Source of the DNA: Microlunatus parietis
Lineage (GTDB): Bacteria; Actinomycetota; Actinomycetes; Propionibacteriales; Propionibacteriaceae
Length of the DNA: 64,000 bases
Direction: 5' to 3'
NCBI RefSeq assembly: GCF_013407955.1
Contig: NZ_JACCBU010000001.1
Span: 5,084,001 to 5,148,000 of the forward strand
Shown one piece after another: positions 1 through 7,314 of this stretch (position 1 is its first letter; each line of letters starts with the position of its first letter). Under the pieces are notes generated by a model, which saw only the letters and a program-made list of their open reading frames with translations, made no database searches and was not told where the DNA came from. The position numbers were made by a program, and so were the translations under genes.

Positions 1-152
1 GCGCCGGGCAGATGCCGTTCCCGGTAGGCCGGCCGCCCGTCCGGTTCGGCCAGGGTCCAGCGGACGTCCAGCACGACCGGCCGGCGATCGGGGGCGGCCA
101 GCGCCTCCGCCAGCTCGTCCGCGGTGATCAAGATCTCGGTGTTCGTTCCCAC
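1..152 (-). CDS. rhodanese-type sulfurtransferase, N-terminal fragment
   Basis: The window opens inside a leftward gene of which only the first 50 residues are visible. From the GTG at 152 they begin VGTNTEILITADELAEAL, continue into a strand VVLDVRW and end at YRERHLPGA. That is the usual opening of a two-domain thiosulfate or 3-mercaptopyruvate sulfurtransferase: entry helix, LDVRW strand and H-(L/I)-PGA loop of the first, non-catalytic rhodanese domain. The catalytic Cys loop would lie outside the window. The start codon is only 18 bases from the divergent gene at 171, so the two genes share a very short promoter region. Family assignment is from motif only. Confidence 0.7.
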   Translation of the reverse strand, partial: MGTNTEILITADELAEALAAPDRRPVVLDVRWTLAEPDGRPAYRERHLPG

Positions 153-170
153 CTCACTAGGCTAGGGCGC

Positions 171-1088
171 GTGAGTAATGACATCCCGGTCGGCTCCCCG
201 CCCGTCCCGCCCGGTCGCCATGCGGCGCCCGGCGGCTGGTACCCGGATCCGGTCGATCCGGCGCGGGAGCGCTACTGGGACGGTTGGCAGTGGTCGCGGA
301 ACACGCGCCAGGCCGAGACGCCGCCGCCTCCGTCGCCGCACCCCGGAATGCCGGCCCCGGGCCAGCCGCAGCAAGGCTTTCCGCCGCAGCCGGGCCAGCC
401 GCCGCAGCAGGGTTATCCGCCCCAACCGGGAATGCCGCCCCAGCAGGGATACCCGCCCCAGCAGGGCCAGCCGTATCAGCAGGGCCAGCCGTATCAGCAC
501 GGAATGCCGCCGCAGTACGGGATGCCGGCCGGTGGCCAGCCGGCGCTGCGTACCGCGGACGGCGTCGAGGTGTCGGGCTGGTGGTACCGGGTGCTGGCCG
601 CGGTGATCGACTGGCTGATCTTCACGGTGATCTCCGGCCTCGTCTCGATCCCGGTCTATCTGCGGATGATGCCGGCGTTCCAGGCGCTGTTCGAGGAGTC
701 GATGCGAGCGGCCGAGGAAGGCCGGATCATGCCGATGACCGACACCACCCGCCTCATCCCGCCGGGTGATCAACTTCTGCTGACCGTGATCGCGATCGGC
801 GTCGGCCTGCTCTACCACGGGTTCTTCCTGCGCTGGCGGGGCGCGACGCCCGGCAAACTGGTCGTCGGGCTCCGGGTCGTGCCGCTGGACCAGGGCCGGT
901 TCGCCGGCCGGCTGCCCTGGCGCGCGGTGATCCTGCGGACCTTGATCTGGGTGCTGCCGGGTGTCGCCGCCGTGCTGATCATCTTCCAGTTGATCGACGT
1001 CCTGGTGCCGCTCGGCCATCCCAAGAAGCAGGCGCTGCATGATCTTGCCGCCGGCACGCAGGTGATCAAGAAGCTGCCCGGGGCGTGA
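171..1088 (+). CDS. DUF2510 / RDD-family membrane protein
   Basis: 305 residues from GTG 171; upstream in-frame codons overlap the divergent rhodanese gene, so this start is preferred. Order of parts: a DUF2510 motif near residues 20-40 (GGWYPDPVDPARERYWDGW), a Pro/Gln/Gly-rich tract near 60-120 made of imperfect repeats of the type PPQQGYPPQ and PYQQGQ, then an RDD domain near 135-300 with hydrophobic segments and the RGATPGKLVVGLRVV loop typical of RDD proteins. It should sit in the cytoplasmic membrane with the Pro/Gln tail in the cytoplasm. Function of RDD proteins is mostly unknown; some act in transport. A TAGGCT box seven bases before the GTG suggests a leaderless transcript. Two other DUF2510 proteins occur at 50-56 kb. 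Confidence 0.85.
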   Translation: MSNDIPVGSPPVPPGRHAAPGGWYPDPVDPARERYWDGWQWSRNTRQAETPPPPSPHPGMPAPGQPQQGFPPQPGQPPQQGYPPQPGMPPQQGYPPQQGQPYQQGQPYQHGMPPQYGMPAGGQPALRTADGVEVSGWWYRVLAAVIDWLIFTVISGLVSIPVYLRMMPAFQALFEESMRAAEEGRIMPMTDTTRLIPPGDQLLLTVIAIGVGLLYHGFFLRWRGATPGKLVVGLRVVPLDQGRFAGRLPWRAVILRTLIWVLPGVAAVLIIFQLIDVLVPLGHPKKQALHDLAAGTQVIKKLPGA

Positions 1089-1099
1089 TCAGATCTTGA

Positions 1100-2047
1100 T
1101 CAGGACGCGGCTGCCGCGAGCGCGCGGTGCTGCTGCGGGCTGATCCCGCGTTCCCGCTTGAACGCGGCACTGAGGGCGAACGCCGTCGCATAGCCGACCT
1201 GGCGCGCGACGGCCTCCAGCGTGAGGCCCGGCTGACAGACCAGGTCGGCGGCGAGGGCCAGCCGCCAGCCCGTCAGGTACGCCATCGGCGGCTCGCCGAC
1301 CAGGTCGGAGAACCGGCGGGCCAGCACGGCCCGGGAGACGCCGACCTCCTTGGCCAGCGCGGCCACCGTCCACGGGTGTTCCGGCGCATGCTGGAGCAGC
1401 CGCAGCGCCTTGCCGACCACCGGGTCGCCCTGGGCCCGATACCAGGCCGGGGCCTTGTCCCGCTGGCGGCCGAACCAGGTGCGCAGCACGGCGATCACCA
1501 GGGCGTCCAGCAGCCGGTCCAGCATGGCCCGCTGGCCCGGGCCGTCCCGGTTGGACTCGTGCGCGATCAGCGCGACCAGCGGCGAGTCCCACTCCTCGCG
1601 GCGCACCGCGAGCAGCGGCGGCAGCGCGGCCAGCAGGGCCCGGCTGACCTCGCCGGCGCGTTCGTAGCTTGCGGTGAGCAGCACCGTGGCGCCGTCGGCG
1701 TGCTCGCCCCAGGTCCGGATGCCGAGGTTCCATTCGTCCACCAGGGACCTGCCGTCGGCGGCACTGGTGCAGCGCTGGCCCGGGTAGACGATCACCGACG
1801 GCTCGGTGTCCGGATGGTCGGCCACCGTGTAGTGGCCGCCGCCGGTCGCCACCGCGATGTCCCCGGGCACCAGTCGGACCGCGTCGCCGTCGGGCGGCAC
1901 GATCCAGGCCCAGCCGGAGATCGGGGCGACGACCGTGAGCGGCGACTCGTCCTCGATCCGGATCGACCAGGGCGGGCTCATGATCGACCGCAGCAGGAAG
2001 GCGCTCCGGGCCCGCGGCCCGTCCAGCAACCCGTCGAGCATGTCCAT
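1100..2047 (-). CDS. AraC-family transcriptional regulator
   Basis: 315 residues. The N-terminal half is a cupin-like sensor (motifs WIVPPDGDAVRLVPGDIAV and GGHYTVADHP), as in the cupin_6 AraC group. The C-terminal half carries two helix-turn-helix units: WTVAALAKEVGVSRAVLARRF and LTLEAVARQVGYATAFALSAAF, ending in the usual RERGISPQQHR. It lies 28 bases downstream of the oxidoreductase gene that starts at 2696 and reads in the same direction, so the two probably form one transcript. In this AraC group the neighbouring oxidoreductase is normally the controlled target; that role here is inferred from position. Confidence 0.88.
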   Translation of the reverse strand: MDMLDGLLDGPRARSAFLLRSIMSPPWSIRIEDESPLTVVAPISGWAWIVPPDGDAVRLVPGDIAVATGGGHYTVADHPDTEPSVIVYPGQRCTSAADGRSLVDEWNLGIRTWGEHADGATVLLTASYERAGEVSRALLAALPPLLAVRREEWDSPLVALIAHESNRDGPGQRAMLDRLLDALVIAVLRTWFGRQRDKAPAWYRAQGDPVVGKALRLLQHAPEHPWTVAALAKEVGVSRAVLARRFSDLVGEPPMAYLTGWRLALAADLVCQPGLTLEAVARQVGYATAFALSAAFKRERGISPQQHRALAAAAS

Positions 2048-2075
2048 GACGATCCCCGTTCCTGGTGGGAGTTGA

Positions 2076-2696
2076 TCAGTACGATAGCCCGGGCGCCTTG
2101 TGCAGCGAGGATTCGTCGGTCAGTCGGCCGATCAGGTAGTCGGCGACGTCGGCCCGGGAGATCTTCAGGGTGATGCTCGCCCGGGTGTCGAAGCCGTGCT
2201 GGTAGTTCCCGGTGCGCGGGCCGTCGGTGAACGCGGCCGGCCGGACGATCGTCCAGTCCAGGCCACTGTCCCGGACAGCGGCTTCCTGGAGCTCGTGGTC
2301 GGCGTACGCCTTGCGCAGCAGCAGTCCGAACATGACGTGGCGCCACCAGAAGTTCAGGTGCGGCCGGCTGTCCCCGGCGCCGAGGGTGGACTGGCAGATC
2401 AGTCGGCGGACACCGGCCCGGCGCATCGCCTCGATCACGGCGATCGTGCCGGCGGCGCGGACCCCGCCCTTGGCGCCGGCGCCGAGCGCGACGATCACAG
2501 CGTCCGCGCCGGCCAGGGCCGGGGTGAGCTGGTCGGGGTCGAGCGGGTCGGCCTCGACCACGGTGAGCCGCTCGTGCCGGGTGTCGATCTTGCTGTGGTC
2601 CCGGGTGACGGCGGTGACGGCGTGGCCGGCGTCGAGCGCCTGCTCGACGACCAGCCGGCCGACGGTTCCGGTGGCTCCGATGACGGTGACGTTCAT
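2076..2696 (-). CDS. NAD(P)-binding atypical SDR oxidoreductase
   Basis: 206 residues, start ATG 2696. The N-terminus VTVIGATGTVGRLVVEQAL is the GxxGxxG dinucleotide-binding loop of atypical short-chain dehydrogenases (NmrA/YwnB type), followed by VTAVTRDHSKI after the second strand. A conventional YxxxK pair is not evident, so it may bind NAD(P) for sensing or reduce a quinone or aldehyde rather than act as a classic dehydrogenase. Length is normal for the compact group. It is first gene of a two-gene unit with the AraC regulator at 1100-2047. Confidence 0.82.
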   Translation of the reverse strand: MNVTVIGATGTVGRLVVEQALDAGHAVTAVTRDHSKIDTRHERLTVVEADPLDPDQLTPALAGADAVIVALGAGAKGGVRAAGTIAVIEAMRRAGVRRLICQSTLGAGDSRPHLNFWWRHVMFGLLLRKAYADHELQEAAVRDSGLDWTIVRPAAFTDGPRTGNYQHGFDTRASITLKISRADVADYLIGRLTDESSLHKAPGLSY

Positions 2697-2794
2697 GATC
2701 CTGCTCCTTCGGTGGGTCTGGCTTGGTGTCTCCAGTACACGGTCGATGGAGCGCTGGAACCATCGTCATGAGTCTTGACGGCATGCGTGATCGT

Positions 2795-2812
2795 CTCGAC
2801 TTCGGAGTCGAG
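2795..2812. promoter_or_regulatory. inverted repeat between 2696 and 2828
   Basis: CTCGACT and AGTCGAG (7 bases each) enclose TCGG, giving a small stable hairpin upstream of the oxidoreductase/AraC unit and just past the stop of the hypothetical gene at 2828. It could be that gene's terminator (no T-run is visible) or an operator for the AraC regulator. I cannot tell which. Confidence 0.35.
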
Positions 2813-2827
2813 TGCGTATGGTGTTGG

Positions 2828-3502
2828 TCAGTGGGCGGTGGGCCAGCCGCGGTCGGTCAGGCCCTGCGCGATCGCGGCCGGCTCGGCGACCTCGATCCCG
2901 AGCAGCCGGCGCCGGAGCCGGCGGCCCTGGTCCGGGTCCGGCGGGCCGGCGGGCGGTGCCGTCCCGTCCACGATCCCGGCGATGATCATGATCAACTCGA
3001 CGACGCGGTCGGCCGACCCGGCCGGCCCGGTGATCACGAACGGAACGTCGGCTTCGATCAAGGCCTCCAGCCGCTCCACGATCTCGCCCTCGTCGCGTAC
3101 CGCGGCCGAGAGTCCCTCCAGCTCGGCCGTCTCGACCGCCCGCTGCCAGCCGGGCGCGTCCGGGATCTCGATCATGATCGTCACCTCGGGATCCAGCTCC
3201 CGCGCCGCGACCGCGACCCGGGCGGCCGCACCGGCAAGATCATCGAGATCGCGCAGGCCGGTCCGCACCCCGGTGACCCGGAGCCGCTCGAACCGCCGCC
3301 TGGCCAGCGCCACCAGCCCGCCCGCACCGCCGGTGTTGATCACGCGGCACGGCACCGGTTCGGAGACGTCCAGCTCGCGATCGACGGCGGCCAGCCGGTC
3401 GTCCGGTACGACGACGGAGCCCAGGATCGGATCGTCCGTGATGGCAGGGCCGGGCCCCGCGGACGCGTCGTCCAGTAACCCGGTCAGCCAGGAATCGACC
3501 AC
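2828..3502 (-). CDS. conserved-looking protein of unknown function
   Basis: 224 residues from GTG 3502 (VVDSWLTGLLDDAS). A longer in-frame extension exists but is Arg/Trp/Pro rich and overlaps the neighbouring phosphatase remnant, so I reject it. The sequence alternates short hydrophobic strands and helices (PCRVINTGGAGGLVALARR, VTIMIEIPDAPGWQRAVE, VPFVITGPAGS), which is compatible with a barrel-like alpha/beta fold. I do not recognise a family or any catalytic motif. No clear ribosome binding site precedes the GTG, so the message may be leaderless. Confidence 0.6.
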   Translation of the reverse strand: MVDSWLTGLLDDASAGPGPAITDDPILGSVVVPDDRLAAVDRELDVSEPVPCRVINTGGAGGLVALARRRFERLRVTGVRTGLRDLDDLAGAAARVAVAARELDPEVTIMIEIPDAPGWQRAVETAELEGLSAAVRDEGEIVERLEALIEADVPFVITGPAGSADRVVELIMIIAGIVDGTAPPAGPPDPDQGRRLRRRLLGIEVAEPAAIAQGLTDRGWPTAH

Positions 3503-3533
3503 GTGGCCAGGGTAGCCGCCGCCGGCCGGCGGG

Positions 3534-3830
3534 TCAGCGATCGGTCGTGACGACGTCAGGAAACGCGAGTCCGGTCCAGAACGATCCAGCCTCGGTCCCG
3601 GCGGCAACGACCCCGCGGGCCACCAGCCAGGCCGTGAGCACCATGCCGTGCGTGGCCACGACGACCTCGCCCGGAAGATCATCAAGTCCGGCCTGGAACC
3701 GCGCCGCCGCCTGCTCGGGCGTTTCCCAGCCGCGGTGACGTCCGTCCGGTCGGCCGATCACCCAGGCCAGCCGCCGTGCTCGGTGATCATCGTCGAACGG
3801 CTCGCCGGGTCGCACGACCTCACTGGGGAT
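3534..3830 (-). pseudogene. histidine phosphatase, C-terminal remnant
   Basis: The readable part begins near SEVVRPGEPFDDD and runs through HRGWETPEQAAARF to ATHGMVLTAWLVARG, the second catalytic His motif of the phosphoglycerate-mutase-like histidine phosphatases. The first half of the domain, including the RHG motif that carries the nucleophilic His, is absent: upstream of about 3830 the frame becomes unrelated sequence and runs into the start of the rightward gene at 3923. A working enzyme needs both halves, so this is read as a 5'-truncated pseudogene. Confidence 0.7.
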
Positions 3831-3922
3831 GTCGTAAAACCTCCTCATCCGGAATGGTTCAACGTTGGAATCGGCTCCAGTGCTTCGCTGGTGGGGGTTT
3901 GACGACAGGCACAATGGGCGGC

Positions 3923-4315
3923 ATGGCTGCATACACCGACGGGGATGTCGATCAGGCGCTGGCTGCTGTCCGGGTCGCCTGCCTCGGGCTGCCGGAGTCC
4001 TCGGAGCGGCCGAGTCATGGCGGGCCGGCGTTCTTCATCAAGGACAAGAAGTGCTTCGTGATGTTCCTCGATGATCATCACGGGGATGGGCGGCTGGCGA
4101 TCTGGTGCGCGGCGCCGCCCGGTGCCCAGGCGGACCTGGTGGAGACGGAGCCGGACCGGTTCTTCGTGCCGCCCTACGTGGGGCACCGGGGTTGGCTCGG
4201 TGTCCACCTGGTCGACATCGATCAGGACGAGTTGAACGCGATCTGCCTGGACGCATTCCGCGCCGTGGCGCCGAAGCGGGTGCTGGACCAGCTCGACGAT
4301 CAAGATCAGAGGTAG
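3923..4315 (+). CDS. MmcQ/YjbR family protein
   Basis: 130 residues from ATG 3923 (ATG 3914 is an alternative). Motifs CLGLPESSERPSHGGPAFFIKDKKCFVMF, WCAAPPGAQADLVETEPDRFFVPPYVGHRGWLGV and the C-terminal helix AFRAVAPKRVLDQL match the YjbR (PF04237) pattern, a small CyaY-like fold proposed to bind DNA. Length is normal. Its stop overlaps the stop of the convergent AAA ATPase gene by 10 bases. No operon partner. Confidence 0.85.
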   Translation: MAAYTDGDVDQALAAVRVACLGLPESSERPSHGGPAFFIKDKKCFVMFLDDHHGDGRLAIWCAAPPGAQADLVETEPDRFFVPPYVGHRGWLGVHLVDIDQDELNAICLDAFRAVAPKRVLDQLDDQDQR

Positions 4316-5604
4316 CTGCCCTGCAGCGGCTCCGGTTGCCAACGGCCGTCCTTCACCACGGTACGGATCCGGTCGGTGGTCAGGTCCTCGCCGTACGCGA
4401 GCAGGGCCCGGCGGACGATCTCGCGGAGATCGGCACCGGACACGTTGTCCGGCAGCATCGCTGCGATCGCATCCACATCGACCAGCGTCTCGAGCCCGGC
4501 CAGATAGCGGGTGAGGATCTTGGCCCGGTCGGCCTGGTCGGGGTAGCCGAGGGTGATGATCGAATCGAACCGGGCGCTCCGGGTCGCCGCCGCGTCAAGG
4601 GCACTGGGATCGTTGGTCGAGGCGATGGTCAGCACCTCCTCGTACTCCTCGGCACCGTCCATCACCGAGAGGAAGTCGGCCAGCGCGGAGCCGCGATCGC
4701 CCTGCCGGCGGTCGCCGAGGTAGAGGTCGATGTCCTCCAGAATGATCAAGGCCGGGCCGAACCGCTCGGTCTCCCGGTAGACGTCACGCAGCGCGTTGGC
4801 GCCGGCCCGGGCGTCGACGACGATCACCGTGAACCGGCCGACCAGCTCACCGGCGATCACCCGCGCGACGGCGCTCTTGCCGACCCCGGGCGGGCCGGCG
4901 ATCAGGACGCCGCGGCGGGTGCTGAAGCCGCGCTCGCGCATCACGTCGGCCCGGCCGGTCAGGGCGGCCAGGTTGAGGTCGAGTTCGGCCCAGACGTCGG
5001 GCTTGATGATCAGATCCTGCCGCTGGAGCCGCGGCGGCTCGAGGATCTTCCACTGCAGCCCCATCGCAAGGTCGACGCCGACCATCCGGCCGCGGTAGAA
5101 GTTCTTCTCCTCGACGGCCGTGCGGTTCAGGTCGTCGAGCAGGGTGCGCGCCTCGGCTCGGTGTGCCGGATCGGAGAACACGCGGACGTCCCAGGCGAAG
5201 GCGCCGTAGTCCTCGCGCTCGATCTGGACGACCAGCGGCGCCGACGAGACCGTACCGGCGGGGAAGTGGGCTGAGGCCGCGGACGGCAGCGACAGCGTTT
5301 CGCCGTCGATGTCGAACTGCGTCCAGGTCGGCGCCTCGTCGCTCACCGCGGGCCCGAGCCGCGGATCGTGCTTCATGATCAGGTCGTTCAGGACTGCGGA
5401 GAGCGAGATGCCGCCCCAGGCCGTCGTCGTGATCGTCTCGCAGGCGAGCGTGGTGGGGTGGGCGCCGAGGGCACGCCAGACGAACGACTCCGGCGATTCG
5501 GTGATCATCGCCGTGTCGGTCAGCAGCTCGCCGAGCAGTTGCAGCGCTCGCCGCACGTCGTGCGGTTCGCCGAGCAGCCGCGACTGCATCGAGATGTCGT
5601 CCAT
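4306..5604 (-). CDS. AAA+ ATPase, CDC48/FtsH-like
   Basis: 432 residues from ATG 5604, preceded by GAAAGGA; a longer reading to 5991 runs over the neighbouring deacetylase and is rejected. The N-terminal 200 residues are a family-specific domain. The ATPase core follows: Walker A GPPGVGKSAVARV (Lys about 243), Walker B LIILEDIDLYLGDR, sensor-1 region IASTNDPSALDAAATRSARFD with arginine fingers, and a C-terminal lid (VDAIAAMLPDNVSGADLREIVRRA). Such stand-alone AAA proteins usually remodel or unfold protein partners; no partner is encoded beside it. Cytoplasmic. Confidence 0.87.
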   Translation of the reverse strand: MDDISMQSRLLGEPHDVRRALQLLGELLTDTAMITESPESFVWRALGAHPTTLACETITTTAWGGISLSAVLNDLIMKHDPRLGPAVSDEAPTWTQFDIDGETLSLPSAASAHFPAGTVSSAPLVVQIEREDYGAFAWDVRVFSDPAHRAEARTLLDDLNRTAVEEKNFYRGRMVGVDLAMGLQWKILEPPRLQRQDLIIKPDVWAELDLNLAALTGRADVMRERGFSTRRGVLIAGPPGVGKSAVARVIAGELVGRFTVIVVDARAGANALRDVYRETERFGPALIILEDIDLYLGDRRQGDRGSALADFLSVMDGAEEYEEVLTIASTNDPSALDAAATRSARFDSIITLGYPDQADRAKILTRYLAGLETLVDVDAIAAMLPDNVSGADLREIVRRALLAYGEDLTTDRIRTVVKDGRWQPEPLQGSYL

Positions 5605-5693
5605 GGGTCCTTTCAGTTGATCTTGAGGCGAACGTTCCAGGATACGGAGCACCTGAGCGCCGGGCAACGGAGTTTCTCGCGTGCTCAGGTGTC

Positions 5694-6455
5694 TCAGAAG
5701 CGGCGGAAGAACTCGCGGTGCCCGGCCGCTTCGGCGATCGCGCGCAGGAGGACGCCGTCGTGCACGCCGGCGAGTGGATCGACGAGATCCGCCAATGCGG
5801 AGGTCCCGAGTCCAGGGTGGTAGAGGTCCAGTGCGGCGGCTCGGGAACGCCTTGCGGACAAGGAAGGAACGACGTCGATCAGGTCGGCGTCGGCCGGGAC
5901 TCCGTGGATGCCGCCGGAGCCGATCTTGGCGCCGGGCGCGAGCTCGCCGAGCCGGGCGGCCGCGACCTCGACGTCCACGGCGCGGACGCAACCGGCGAGG
6001 ACCAGGGGGACCGAGCCCCGGGCTGCCAGGACCGCCTCGTGCACGCGGAGGTGGTCGGGATGTCCGGTCACACCGTCGGCGTCGTTGATGATCACGACGT
6101 CCGGGCTGACCTCCGCGACGAAGTCTCCGATGGCGTCGGCCAGGTCGGCCAGAGGCGCGGCCGCCAGCGAGCCCGCCGAGGCGGAGTCGCCGAGGTCCTG
6201 CCAGGTTCCGGGGCGCAGGAGTTGTGCAGCGGAAGCACCCAACGCCGCGCCGGCGAGGGCGTACTGGCGCAACCGGATCGGCCCGAACACTTCGCCGCCG
6301 GTCAGGGTGGCGAGCCTGACTTCGCAGCCGGCACGTGCGTAGTCGGCCAGCGTCGCGCCGGCGAAGTAGGACTCGTCATCGGGATGCGCGAAGATCGCCG
6401 CGATCCGTGATCTTGCACCGTTCGGCAACGGAAGTTCGGGCAGGGCAGGCACCAT
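5694..6455 (-). CDS. PIG-L family deacetylase
   Basis: 253 residues from the second of two adjacent ATG codons (6458 and 6455), chosen because it sits five bases from AAAGG. The zinc motif AHPDDESYFAG, the strand ATLTGGE and the later HPDHLRVHEAV box are those of the LmbE/PIG-L deacetylases, which remove acetyl groups from sugar derivatives such as GlcNAc-inositol (MshB), bacillithiol precursors or antibiotics. The sequence is too generic to say that this is MshB itself. It ends about 90 bases from the AAA ATPase start and reads in the same direction. Confidence 0.85.
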   Translation of the reverse strand: MVPALPELPLPNGARSRIAAIFAHPDDESYFAGATLADYARAGCEVRLATLTGGEVFGPIRLRQYALAGAALGASAAQLLRPGTWQDLGDSASAGSLAAAPLADLADAIGDFVAEVSPDVVIINDADGVTGHPDHLRVHEAVLAARGSVPLVLAGCVRAVDVEVAAARLGELAPGAKIGSGGIHGVPADADLIDVVPSLSARRSRAAALDLYHPGLGTSALADLVDPLAGVHDGVLLRAIAEAAGHREFFRRF

Positions 6456-6514
6456 CATCGCCTTTCGGAGTCGGGTCGGCGGACTGCGGAGTTCTCGGTG
6501 GCCCTGGCGAGGCT

Positions 6515-6615
6515 GGTGTCGAACACGTCCCTGAGCCTGTCGAAGGGCAAGGCCACGGCGGTCCGGCTTGGCACTTCCGCCTTGCTCCGTGCGCGTTCGA
6601 CACGCGGCCTCGGTG
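6515..6615 (+). repeat. dispersed composite repeat, copy A
   Basis: This stretch holds CCTGAGCCTGTCGAAGGG followed about 20 bases on by GGCTTGGCACTTCCGCCTTG. The same two blocks, in the same order, recur on the minus strand at 55095-55196, and the first block recurs near 15168 and 15241. It is non-coding, has an internal inverted character (CTGAGC...) and looks like a REP-type extragenic element. Confidence 0.7.
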
Positions 6616-6664
6616 GTCCCGTCCTCGGACTCCGGCAAGGTCGGCCGCAGCTGTTTCCGGGGCG

Positions 6665-6751
6665 CTGGTCCTGCACATTCACCGCGAGGTGATCCACCAC
6701 GGCGCCGAGGTTTCCCTGCTCCGTGACCTCTACGCCTGGCGGGAGGCTTAG
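6665..6751 (+). pseudogene. DinB-family C-terminal remnant
   Basis: 28 codons read LVLHIHREVIHHGAEVSLLR and then DLYAWREA before a stop. This is the last helix of DinB/mycothiol-dependent-type proteins, including the third metal-binding His (HREVIHHGAE). Nothing upstream in any frame gives the other two helices; the dispersed repeat at 6515-6615 occupies that position instead. I read it as a gene destroyed by deletion or repeat insertion. Its stop overlaps pncA's stop by a few bases. Confidence 0.65.
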
Positions 6752-7314
6752 CGAAGCTGGCCGGCGAAGGTGACGCCGACCTCGTCCAGGGCGGCCTTCG
6801 CGGCGGGCCAGCGGTCCGGGGCTACGGCGGCGGTGAGGTCGAGCAGCACCCGGGTCTCCAGGCCGTTGGCGCGGGCGTCCAGGGCGGTGGCGCGGACGCA
6901 GTAGTCGGTGGCGATGCCGCAGACGTCGACCTGGGTGACGTGGTGCTCGGTCAACCAGGCGGCCAGCACCTTGCCGTCGGACGAGCGTCCCTCGAAGCCC
7001 GAGTAGGCGGCCGCGTACTCGCCCTTGTCGAAGACCGCCGCGAAGTCGCGGAACGTCAGTTGATCATGGAATTCGACGCCGGGGGTGCCGACCACGCAAT
7101 GCGGCGGCCAGGAGTCGACGAAGTCCGGTTGATCGGAGAAATGATCACCGGGATCGATGTGGTGATCACGGGTCGCGACGACATGATCGTAGTCGTGGCC
7201 GCCCTCCAGTAGCGCGCTGATCCTGCCCGCGACGGCGGCGCCGCCGGCGACGGCCAGCGAGCCGCCCTCACAGAAGTCTCGTTGTACGTCGACGACGATC
7301 AATGCCGTGGTCAT
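6748..7314 (-). CDS. pncA: nicotinamidase
   Basis: 188 residues. Hydrolyses nicotinamide to nicotinate and ammonia in NAD salvage. The cysteine-hydrolase triad is visible: Asp9 (LIVVDVQRDF), Lys97 (VFDKGEYAAAYSGF) and Cys139 (GIATDYCV). Metal-binding residues fit Asp50/His52 (RDHH), His58 and His72. The ATG at 7314 overlaps the TGA of the upstream gene as ATGA, so it is translationally coupled to the phosphoribosyltransferase that uses its product. Length is normal for bacterial PncA. Cytoplasmic. Confidence 0.93.
   Translation of the reverse strand: MTTALIVVDVQRDFCEGGSLAVAGGAAVAGRISALLEGGHDYDHVVATRDHHIDPGDHFSDQPDFVDSWPPHCVVGTPGVEFHDQLTFRDFAAVFDKGEYAAAYSGFEGRSSDGKVLAAWLTEHHVTQVDVCGIATDYCVRATALDARANGLETRVLLDLTAAVAPDRWPAAKAALDEVGVTFAGQLR

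Noticed and set aside
355..530. Tandem-looking repeats that could pass for a CRISPR or minisatellite
   Set aside because: They are in frame and code for the Pro/Gln/Gly linker of the RDD protein (PPQQGYPPQ-like units) with ordinary codon-level variation and no constant repeat plus spacer pattern.
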